In this document: positions 1 to 5,735 of the stretch, one piece after another
Position numbering within the stretch: the stretch's first letter is position 1
Layout: each line of letters starts with the position of its first letter
From: CAYOXD01 sp964407825
GTDB lineage: Bacteria; Desulfobacterota; Desulfobacteria; Desulfobacterales; JAFDDL01
Direction of reading: 5' to 3'
NCBI GenBank assembly: GCA_964407825.1
Contig: CAYOXD010000114.1
Coordinates: 1-9,134 of the forward strand
Length of the DNA stretch: 9,134 nt
The notes under the pieces: generated by a model
The model's input: only the letters and a program-made list of their open reading frames with translations
What the model was told of the DNA's origin: nothing
The model's database searches: none
Position numbers and translations under genes: made by a program

Positions 1-1382
1 CCGAAGATGTGGCCGCCCGGTTCAGGGCCTACAACTGGCAGGTCATCCCCGTGGCCGATGGAAACGACGTGGCATCCCTGGCAGCGGCCCTCGAGTCGGC
101 AAGGGCCAATGGGGACCAACCGAGCCTGATCCAGGCCCGCACCCACATCGCCTTTGGCAGCCCCCACTTTCAGGGCAAGGCCGATGCCCACGGCTCTCCC
201 CTGGGAGCAGAAGAGATCTGCCTTACCAAGAAGAACCTGGGATGTCCGGCCGATGAAAGCTTCTGCATCCCGCAGGTGGCCCTAGACCTGTTCCGGGGGG
301 CCGTGGAGGCCGGCCGGGAGGCGCAGACCGCCTGGGAAAAACGCTCAGAATCCTATGAAAATGCGTATCCGGAACTATCCCATCAACTCAAAGACAGCAT
401 CAACGGGGTGCTCCCCGAGGGGTGGGACACCGACATCCCCGTCTTTTCAGGCGACCCCGTTGCCACCCGGGCCGCCTCCGGCAAGGTGCTCAACGCCATC
501 GCCGGCCGGCTGGAGACCCTCATGGGCGGTTCGGCCGATCTGGCCCCCTCCAATAAAACGCTCATCACCTCGGAGCAGGACTTCCAGAAGGGCCAATACG
601 AGGGACGCAATATCCGCTTCGGTGTCCGGGAGCATGCCATGGGCGCCATCCTCTCCGGTATGGCCCTGCACAGGGGAATCCGGCCCTTTGGGGGAACCTT
701 TCTCGTGTTCGCCGATTACATGCGGCCGGCCATCCGCGTGGCGGCCCTCATGGGCCTGCCCGTGCTCTATATTTTCACCCATGACTCCATTGCCGTCGGA
801 GAGGACGGTCCGACCCACCAGCCCGTGGAACATCTGGCCTCACTCCGGAGCATTCCGGGACTCACGGTCATTCGGCCGGCCGATGCCAATGAAACCGCCG
901 CCGCCTGGAAAGCGGCCCTCCAGCACAGGGGAGGCCCCGTGGCACTGCTGCTCAGCCGCCAGAAGCTGCCGGTCCTCGAGGCCACCGACGACGTGAGAAA
1001 GGGCGGCTATATCCTCTCGGACTGCACCGGAACACCGGACCTCATCCTCATCGGAACAGGCGCCGAAGTTCATCTGGCCCTCGGTGCCCAGAAGGCCCTG
1101 ACCGAGCGGAACATCTCCAGCCGTGTGATAAATCTGCCCAGCTGGGAGCTCTTTGAAAAGATGCCCGCGGAATACCGGCACAGTGTGCTGCCGCCCGATG
1201 AAACCCCACGGCTGGTGGTGGAAGCCGGCTCCCCCATGGGGTGGGAACGCTACGTGGGAAGGAACGGTGCGATGGTGACCATCGACCGTTTCGGCGCCTC
1301 GGCACCCGGCGCGACGGTGCTGGCAAAGTTCGGGTTCACCGTCGAGAATGTGGTGGAACAGGCTTTGGGATTAATACCGTGA
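1..1382 (+). CDS. tkt: Transketolase, C-terminal two thirds (5' end outside the window)
   Basis: Transketolase is a thiamine-diphosphate enzyme that moves two-carbon ketol units between sugar phosphates in the non-oxidative pentose phosphate pathway, in the cytoplasm. The gene is cut by the window edge. Frame is set by codons starting at position 3, so the GTG at 9 is an internal valine and not a start. The first residues are the end of the TPP-binding domain, with the family motif IAFGSPHFQGKADAHGSPLG. The pyrimidine-binding domain follows, with GGSADLAPSN, the catalytic glutamate in GVREHAM (codon 630-632), FGGTFLVFADYMRPA and THDSIAVGEDGPTHQP. The C-terminal domain (from about 1030) ends in a glycine/alanine-rich stretch typical of the family. 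About 459 codons of a usual 660-680 are present, with no frameshift. Related enzymes such as DXS or dihydroxyacetone synthase fit the motifs less well. A GDT1-type gene follows 65 bases downstream on the same strand. Confidence 0.97.
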   Translation, partial: EDVAARFRAYNWQVIPVADGNDVASLAAALESARANGDQPSLIQARTHIAFGSPHFQGKADAHGSPLGAEEICLTKKNLGCPADESFCIPQVALDLFRGAVEAGREAQTAWEKRSESYENAYPELSHQLKDSINGVLPEGWDTDIPVFSGDPVATRAASGKVLNAIAGRLETLMGGSADLAPSNKTLITSEQDFQKGQYEGRNIRFGVREHAMGAILSGMALHRGIRPFGGTFLVFADYMRPAIRVAALMGLPVLYIFTHDSIAVGEDGPTHQPVEHLASLRSIPGLTVIRPADANETAAAWKAALQHRGGPVALLLSRQKLPVLEATDDVRKGGYILSDCTGTPDLILIGTGAEVHLALGAQKALTERNISSRVINLPSWELFEKMPAEYRHSVLPPDETPRLVVEAGSPMGWERYVGRNGAMVTIDRFGASAPGATVLAKFGFTVENVVEQALGLIP

Positions 1383-1389
1383 ACCGTGA
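1376..1389 (+). repeat. 7-bp tandem duplication across the transketolase stop codon
   Basis: The heptamer ACCGTGA occurs twice back to back (1376-1382 and 1383-1389), and a degenerate third copy, ACTGAGG, may follow. The stop codon TGA of the transketolase gene is the end of the first copy, so the duplication leaves the protein unchanged. It is probably a replication-slippage product with no function. Confidence 0.5.
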
Positions 1390-1447
1390 ACTGAGGGACT
1401 TTAAGGGCTGTGAGTTGTAAGTGGGGGAACTGCGGAGGGAGCGTTAA

Positions 1448-1738
1448 ATGGATTTTAAATTGGTACTGACGACCTTTGGGCTCGTTTTTCTGGCCGAACT
1501 GGGGGATAAAACCCAGCTTGCCGCCTTCTGCCTGTCCGCCAACTGTGATTCCAGATGGTCTGTCTTCCTGGGTTCCGCCAGCGCGCTGGTGGTAACCTCC
1601 CTCATCGCCGTGCTCCTGGGGGACGTGGTCACCCGGTTCGTATCGCCGCAACATATCAAGTTAGGCGCCGGGATTTTTTTCATTCTCGTGGGGCTTTGGA
1701 CCGTGTTCGCTCCCGCAAGTCCGGCGTGCTCCCTGTAA
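1448..1738 (+). CDS. Half-length GDT1/UPF0016 (TMEM165) family membrane protein, probable cation transporter subunit
   Basis: This 96-residue inner-membrane protein carries the signature of the GDT1/TMEM165/UPF0016 family, E-L-G-D-K-T, at residues 17-22 in the first helix. Three hydrophobic segments are visible, at about residues 4-24, 37-59 and 70-88. Family members transport Mn2+ and/or Ca2+, probably in exchange for protons, and the acidic motif forms the ion path. Most family proteins contain two such repeats in about 200 residues. This one has a single repeat and would need to form a homodimer or pair with a second half-protein, and none is visible in the window. The ATG at 1448 has a strong ribosome site, GGAGGGAG (1434-1441), six bases upstream. 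No separate promoter is evident, so it may be read through from transketolase. Its stop lies four bases from the end of the convergent minus-strand gene. The ion specificity is not readable from sequence. Confidence 0.85.
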   Translation: MDFKLVLTTFGLVFLAELGDKTQLAAFCLSANCDSRWSVFLGSASALVVTSLIAVLLGDVVTRFVSPQHIKLGAGIFFILVGLWTVFAPASPACSL

Positions 1739-1742
1739 CGGG

Positions 1743-2300
1743 TCACGCCAACAGCCGTTTCAGGGATGTCAGCCCTTCGGTGAGACCGGCGGACGCCAGC
1801 AACCCCAGAACGGAATCCAGACAGGCCCGGATGATGGCGGTCTTGACTCTGGGCGAGGCCAGCTGCACATCGATGGTTCTCAAATCCGCCACCAGCTCCG
1901 CCAGCGTGTCAAAGGCAAGGCCGGTGGACTGCACCTGGAGCTTCACCTCCGCCACAACCCGTTCGACCCCCTGGCGGGCTGCTGCGTCCAACACCCTCTC
2001 CGAGCCCAGCGCCTTGACGGCGTCTTCCGGGCACGACTCGTCCCCTGACAAGGCCTGACAGACATCGAGCCCCTGGCTGGTCATGCCGATCTTCCCGGAA
2101 AGGGTACGCACCTCCGCCCACCCTTCCGCCATGATGTTTTCGGCCGCATGGGTCGCCTCCGTCCGGTCCATTCCGATTTTTCCGCCGATATCGTACATGG
2201 ATACCTGGCGGGAAGTATCCCCGGCGGTGGCTTCACAGAGGCTTGTCAGAAATCGACGGGTGGGGTCGTCGATCCGTTGTGGGAAATCAGCCTCTGCCAT
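1743..2300 (-). CDS. Unrecognised 185-aa protein with a probable winged-helix N-terminus
   Basis: I do not recognise the family. The N-terminal part (about residues 12-80) looks like a winged helix-turn-helix. It has a helix ending in RRFLTSLCEA, then SMYDIGGKIGM, a helix DRTEATHAAENIMAEGWAEV, and a short strand-turn RTLSGKIGMTSQG as wing. The remainder (about 95-185) is predicted helical, with an amphipathic segment and a leucine-rich C-terminus. There is no signal peptide or membrane segment, so it is probably cytoplasmic. The ATG at 2300 lies within the last codons of ihfA, giving a 14-base overlap, with a weak GGGAAAA-type ribosome site about seven bases upstream. Translation is probably coupled to ihfA. 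The context suggests a DNA-binding or chromatin-related partner of the IHF-like protein, but this is inference. The gene ends four bases from the convergent GDT1 gene, leaving no room for a separate terminator. Confidence 0.8.
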   Translation of the reverse strand: MAEADFPQRIDDPTRRFLTSLCEATAGDTSRQVSMYDIGGKIGMDRTEATHAAENIMAEGWAEVRTLSGKIGMTSQGLDVCQALSGDESCPEDAVKALGSERVLDAAARQGVERVVAEVKLQVQSTGLAFDTLAELVADLRTIDVQLASPRVKTAIIRACLDSVLGLLASAGLTEGLTSLKRLLA

Positions 2301-2574
2301 TCAATTTTTCCCGAAGCTTGCCGGAACATTTGAAGGTCACCACCTTCCTTGGATCCAGCATCATTTCGTCCCCGGTGGCGGGGTTTCGTCCGCGGCGGGC
2401 GTTCTTCTGATTGACACAGAATTTTCCAAAACCGCTGATCAGCACATCCTCCCCATCACCCAGGGTCCGCTTAACGATTTCAAGTAGCGTTTCAAGAACT
2501 TCCGCACTCTTTTTCCGGGTCAGCCCCAGTTCATCCGGGATCGCATCAATGATATTGGCTTTTGTGAGGGTCAT
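2287..2574 (-). CDS. ihfA: Integration host factor alpha-like (HU/IHF family) DNA-bending protein
   Basis: This 95-residue protein is full length for the HU/IHF family (90-100 residues). It starts MTLTKANIID, as in IHF alpha. It has two N-terminal helices (about 4-38) for dimerisation, the ISGFGKF strand-turn (47-53), and the beta-arm signature RRGRNPATG (60-68), whose Pro65 would insert between DNA bases. A VVTFK strand and a final helix complete the fold. The arm and the LTKA start favour IHF alpha over HU, but an HU-like homodimer cannot be excluded because no beta subunit gene is in view. The role would be sharp DNA bending in transcription, replication or recombination. The ATG at 2574 has a good AAGGAGC ribosome site ten bases upstream. 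It is the first gene of a two-gene operon with the winged-helix protein. A promoter lies at about 2667-2696. Confidence 0.9.
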   Translation of the reverse strand: MTLTKANIIDAIPDELGLTRKKSAEVLETLLEIVKRTLGDGEDVLISGFGKFCVNQKNARRGRNPATGDEMMLDPRKVVTFKCSGKLREKLNGRG

Positions 2575-2666
2575 ATCCGAACAGCTCCTTATAATTTTTG
2601 GGAAAAATCATAAAAAAGGCCCTTTACCAACGCGACGTTATGTCAATATCTTCTGGTTGTCAAGAA

Positions 2667-2696
2667 ATTATGTGTTTTATCAACAAATTCGGTCAA
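2667..2696 (-). promoter_or_regulatory. Sigma70-type promoter of the ihfA operon
   Basis: On the minus strand, -35 TTGACC (2696-2691) and -10 CATAAT (2672-2667) each match five of six consensus bases and are separated by 18 bases. Transcription would start near 2660, giving a leader of about 85 bases before the ihfA ATG. Two further TTGACA hexamers (2663-2658 and 2646-2641) lie downstream but lack good -10 partners. Confidence 0.55.
2678..2690 (+). promoter_or_regulatory. Candidate IHF binding site inside the ihfA promoter spacer
   Basis: The + strand reads TATCAACAAATTC. The E. coli IHF consensus is WATCAANNNNTTR, so eight of nine specified positions match and only the last (C instead of A or G) differs. 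The site sits between the predicted -35 and -10 boxes, where bound IHF would block RNA polymerase. The surrounding DNA is AT-rich, so a chance match is possible. Confidence 0.35.
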
Positions 2697-2767
2697 AATA
2701 AAGAGACCTCCCCATCCCTCTCAAGGGGAATTCGTGCAAACAGCAGTGGACAGCCTTCCGTTGTCGT

Positions 2768-2781
2768 TGTCGTAATCGACA
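2768..2781. repeat. Inverted repeat TGTCG-N4-CGACA
   Basis: Five-base arms flank a four-base centre, TAAT, in the ihfA-ptsP intergenic region. The element could be a small hairpin or an operator half-site pair for an unidentified regulator. It is preceded by a short tandem TTGTCG repeat (2761-2772). Confidence 0.3.
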
Positions 2782-2882
2782 GGCAGCAGGAACTCGGTCA
2801 CGGATAGCCCGATGGCGATCGGCTTTCGATTCAAAACGGCTGGGCTTGGGATGGAATTTCGGCTTGTAAAATGGCCCAAACG

Positions 2883-2892
2883 ATTCTAGAAT
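2883..2892. repeat. Perfect 10-bp palindrome ATTCTAGAAT upstream of ptsP
   Basis: This palindrome lies about 120 bases upstream of the ptsP start and just downstream of the weak candidate promoter. It could be an operator, but a 10-bp palindrome may occur by chance. Confidence 0.25.
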
Positions 2893-3012
2893 ATTGGAAG
2901 TTGAAATTCTTGAAAGCCATAGGCGTCCAGGCCATCGGTTACGGAGGACCGGGACAAAGGAGACTCAACGCATTTCCAGTTGCAGGGGCACAGGAGGGAG
3001 ACACCCGTCCGT

Positions 3013-5325
3013 ATGAAGAAAAGCGCGAACCTGTTTGCAGATATCTGCCAGTTGATCAGCGATTCCCAAAACCCCCAGAAGACCCTTGAAACCATTGTGT
3101 TCCTGGTTGCAGGGCGTCTTGGCATCGATGCCTGCTCCGTGTACCTCTTCGATGAGCCGCGGGAGAACCTGGTCCTCAGAGCCACCTATGGGTTGAGCCA
3201 GGCGGCGGTGGGAAATATCCGCATGCGCCCAGAGGAGGGCCTGACCGGCCTGGTGGTGGAACACCAGGAACCCGTTCTGGTGGTGAAGCCCAAGGCCCAC
3301 CCCAGGTTCAAGTTTTTTGAAAACAGCGGAGAGGAAATATACGAGATCTACCTGGGCCTGCCCCTGGTCTACCATCAGATATCCTTCGGGGTGATCGCGT
3401 TTCAGACCCGGGACGAAACCGCCATCTCAGAATCGGATATCCCCTTTTTCGAGTCCATTGCCAGCCAGGTCGCGGCAACGGTCGCCTACTCGGGTCTTCT
3501 GGAAAATCTCGAAAAGGAACGCTCCCACCGGGAAGACCTGGAGAACCGGCTCAAAAAATCCGCACCCGCGCCACGTGCCTCGAAGGGCAAACGAAGCATC
3601 CTGCGCGGCGTTCCGGTGTGTGCGGGCATCGCCGAAGGCCGCGCCCATTATTTGCCGGAGGGCGTCGGCTTCGATCAGGTGGCCTGCAGTCTGGCGACCA
3701 ACCCGAAATCCGAGATGAAACGCCTGGACATCGCCCTGAGCCGCACCCGCGACGGAATAAAGACCCTCACCCGTCAGGCCGATGATCTGTCCTCTGAGGA
3801 GGCCGCCATATTCGAGAGTCACCTCATGCTGATCGGTGATGTGGGCTTCAAGGGCCGGATCACCCAAGGCATCGAGAATGGATTCTGCGCGGAGTTCGCC
3901 CTTAAAAAGGCGGTGGATCAGCTGATGTCCCAATTCCTGAGCATCGAGGATCCCTACCTGAGGGAGCGGGCGGCGGACATCGAGGACATCGGCAAACGAG
4001 TACTCCGGAACCTGATCGGGGCGGAAAGCCGCTCCCTCGATACCCTTTCAGAGGACACCATCCTGGTGGCCACGGATATTTCGGCCGTGGATCTCATCGC
4101 CCTGAATCACCCGAGGCTCAAGGGGATCGCCCTTTCACGGGGGGGACGGACCTCGCACGCCGCCATCATTTCAAAATCTTTCGAAATCCCAATGGTTATC
4201 GGTATCCCGGAAATCCTCGACAACATACGGGAAAACGATTCGCTCATCCTGGACGGCACCTCGGGGCTGCTCTTCAAGGAACCCACCGAGGAGGTGGTGA
4301 AGGAATACCGCCGCATGAAGGCGGAAAAGGAAAACCATTACCGGCAGCTGGACCTGCTCCGGGACCTGCCGGCCGTCACCCTGGATGGCAAAACCATCGG
4401 CCTGGACGCCAATATCGGCCTGCTCTATGACACGGAACTGGTAAAAAAATACGGCGGAGACCACATCGGCCTCTATAGGACGGAGTTCCCCTTTCTAGCC
4501 CGAAAACGGTTCCCCACCGAGGAGGAACAGACGGACCTCTATAAACGCGTGCTGAGCCAGGTCGACGGCAAGGCCCTCACCATCCGGACGCTGGATGTGG
4601 GGGGAGATAAGTTCCTGTCCTACCTCGACTATCCAAAGGAGCAAAACCCCTATCTCGGTTGGCGCTCGGTTCGGGTCAGCCTGGAATTGGACGAAATATT
4701 CAGGCCCCAGATACGGGCCATCCTGAGGACATCGGTGCAGGGGCCGGTCAAGATCCTCTTTCCCATGGTCTGCTCCCTCAAGGAGGTGGATCGCATCCTG
4801 GCCATCGTGGAGGAGGAAAAGCACGCCCTGGAAGAAGCCGGAATTCCTTTTGACGAGGGGACGCCCATGGGGGCCATGGTGGAGGTGCCGGCAACGGCGC
4901 TCATCGTCACGCATCTTCTCCGACATTTCGACTTTTTTAGCATCGGAACCAATGATCTGATCCAGTACACCCTGGCCGTGGACCGAAACAATCCCAAGGT
5001 GGCGCACCTGTACAACCCCCTGCATCCCGCAGTGCTCGCCATCATTCAGGAGGTGATCAGCGTCTGTAACGCGGCAGGCAAACCCATCAGCATCTGCGGG
5101 GAAGCCGCCGCCAACCCCCGGTGCGCCTACCTGTTCGCGGCCATGGGAGCCGACCGGCTCAGCATGAGCCCCTCGGCGATCCCTCTGATCAAGAATCTGA
5201 TCCGTCATATGAAGGTCGTTGACGCCCGTACCGTGCTCTCGGAGGTGATGCAGATGGATAACGAGGATGACATTGCCGCCCATATGGGGCGGGTGCTGGA
5301 GGCCCTCGATTACAACGGGACATGA
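3013..5325 (+). CDS. ptsP: PTS-Ntr Enzyme I: GAF domain plus phosphoenolpyruvate-protein phosphotransferase
   Basis: PtsP takes phosphate from phosphoenolpyruvate and passes it to NPr and then EIIA-Ntr. This is a regulatory PTS branch that responds to nitrogen and carbon state rather than moving sugars. The 770-residue cytoplasmic protein begins with a GAF sensor domain (about 1-165), followed by a charged coiled linker (about 170-195). The Enzyme I part starts at ILRGVPVCAGIAEG. It carries the phosphorylated histidine in SRGGRTSHAAIIS (His382), the PEP-binding domain with LYRTEFPFL, NPYLGWRSVRVSLE and FFSIGTNDLIQYTLAVDRN, and the acid/base cysteine in SICGEAA (Cys695). All catalytic residues look intact. 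The ATG at 3013 is preferred over the in-frame TTG at 2980 because AGGAGGGAG (2992-3000) lies 12 bases before it and the GAF domain begins immediately. The end overlaps an ATG (ATGA at 5322), and the cupin gene follows after about 60 bases. No ptsN or ptsO gene is in the window. Confidence 0.96.
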   Translation: MKKSANLFADICQLISDSQNPQKTLETIVFLVAGRLGIDACSVYLFDEPRENLVLRATYGLSQAAVGNIRMRPEEGLTGLVVEHQEPVLVVKPKAHPRFKFFENSGEEIYEIYLGLPLVYHQISFGVIAFQTRDETAISESDIPFFESIASQVAATVAYSGLLENLEKERSHREDLENRLKKSAPAPRASKGKRSILRGVPVCAGIAEGRAHYLPEGVGFDQVACSLATNPKSEMKRLDIALSRTRDGIKTLTRQADDLSSEEAAIFESHLMLIGDVGFKGRITQGIENGFCAEFALKKAVDQLMSQFLSIEDPYLRERAADIEDIGKRVLRNLIGAESRSLDTLSEDTILVATDISAVDLIALNHPRLKGIALSRGGRTSHAAIISKSFEIPMVIGIPEILDNIRENDSLILDGTSGLLFKEPTEEVVKEYRRMKAEKENHYRQLDLLRDLPAVTLDGKTIGLDANIGLLYDTELVKKYGGDHIGLYRTEFPFLARKRFPTEEEQTDLYKRVLSQVDGKALTIRTLDVGGDKFLSYLDYPKEQNPYLGWRSVRVSLELDEIFRPQIRAILRTSVQGPVKILFPMVCSLKEVDRILAIVEEEKHALEEAGIPFDEGTPMGAMVEVPATALIVTHLLRHFDFFSIGTNDLIQYTLAVDRNNPKVAHLYNPLHPAVLAIIQEVISVCNAAGKPISICGEAAANPRCAYLFAAMGADRLSMSPSAIPLIKNLIRHMKVVDARTVLSEVMQMDNEDDIAAHMGRVLEALDYNGT

Positions 5326-5384
5326 CCGGCCGCCACCAAGGCCGGATACACGTGAACGAACACACCAAGGAAAGGAATAGATCC

Positions 5385-5735
5385 ATGATCATTGGAAATG
5401 ACAGCCAGGTACTGGCCACCGCGATGAACCACCCGGAAGTGAAAAACGCCGCCATGAAGGTGTTGATCTCCCCGAAGGAGGGATGGACCGATCATGTCAT
5501 GCGGATACTGGAACTTGGCAAGGAGGGGTACACCCCCCGGCACGCCCACCCCTGGCCGCACATCAATTACATCGTGGAGGGAAAGGGGGTGCTGCATATG
5601 GATGGCCGGGACACGCCCGTGGAGGCGGGCTCCTATGCCTTTGTGCCGGCGGACATGCTGCACCAGTACCGCAATACCGGCGAGGGGGTCTTCCGGTTCA
5701 TCTGCATCGTTCCCAAGGAGGGGCATATCGTGTAA
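5385..5735 (+). CDS. Small single-domain cupin with a four-histidine metal site (TM1459-like)
   Basis: This 116-residue cytoplasmic protein is a single cupin beta-barrel. Motif 1 reads RHAHPWPHINYIVEGKG (residues 52-68) and motif 2 reads GSYAFVPADMLHQYRN (82-97). Putative metal ligands are His53, His55, His59 and His93. The position that is glutamate in most cupins (HxHxxxE) is His59 here. From memory, the Thermotoga maritima manganese cupin TM1459 has the same arrangement (HSHPWEH) and a similar ending (LCLIPKEGG; here ICIVPKEGH). Physiological substrates of that group are unknown to me. The ATG at 5385 is chosen because AAGGAAAGG (5368-5376) lies eight bases upstream. An earlier ATG at 5322, overlapping the ptsP stop, would add 21 poorly cupin-like residues. 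The stop overlaps the start of the next gene. The role is probably metal-dependent small-molecule chemistry or sensing, but the substrate is not predictable. Confidence 0.9.
   Translation: MIIGNDSQVLATAMNHPEVKNAAMKVLISPKEGWTDHVMRILELGKEGYTPRHAHPWPHINYIVEGKGVLHMDGRDTPVEAGSYAFVPADMLHQYRNTGEGVFRFICIVPKEGHIV

Larger units (their letters stand above)
2575..3012. other. Divergent intergenic region between ihfA and ptsP
   Basis: This region of about 440 bases separates the two divergent operons. The part next to ihfA (about 2590-2700) is clearly AT-rich and holds the ihfA promoter. The part next to ptsP must hold the ptsP promoter, but only a weak candidate is visible: TTGGGA at 2846-2851 and TAAAAT at 2867-2872, with a short 15-base spacer. 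Small symmetrical elements are ATTCTAGAAT (2883-2892) and TGTCG-TAAT-CGACA (2768-2781). Open frames here (for example a TTG-initiated frame at 2598-2807 and an ATG frame from 2871) lack ribosome sites and do not resemble proteins I know. I see no RNA gene, riboswitch or convincing terminator. Confidence 0.7.

Noticed and set aside
9..11. GTG at position 9 as the transketolase start
   Set aside because: Family alignment shows the preceding codons (Glu-Asp) continue the same motif, and two hundred residues of the TPP domain are missing, so the gene begins before the window.
2716..2727. CCCT-CTCA-AGGG hairpin in the intergenic region
   Set aside because: The four-pair stem has no U-run on either strand and lies far from any gene end, so it is not a convincing terminator.
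2598..2807. 69-codon frame on the + strand in the ihfA-ptsP gap
   Set aside because: It starts with TTG, has no ribosome site, lies across the ihfA promoter, and its composition follows the AT-rich DNA and a GTTGTC repeat rather than a protein.
2871..3089. 72-codon ATG frame on the + strand upstream of ptsP
   Set aside because: It has no ribosome binding site, overlaps the ptsP start in another frame, and its second half is only the shadow of the ptsP N-terminus.
4495..5283. 262-codon minus-strand frame opposite ptsP
   Set aside because: It is an antisense shadow of a well-supported gene, with no ribosome site and low-complexity composition.
5483..5734. Extension of the acetoacetyl-CoA synthetase frame upstream by 84 codons
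   Set aside because: This stretch is the cupin gene read in another frame. It does not resemble the family N-terminus, while the ATG at 5735 begins a sequence that aligns with known synthetases from the first residues.
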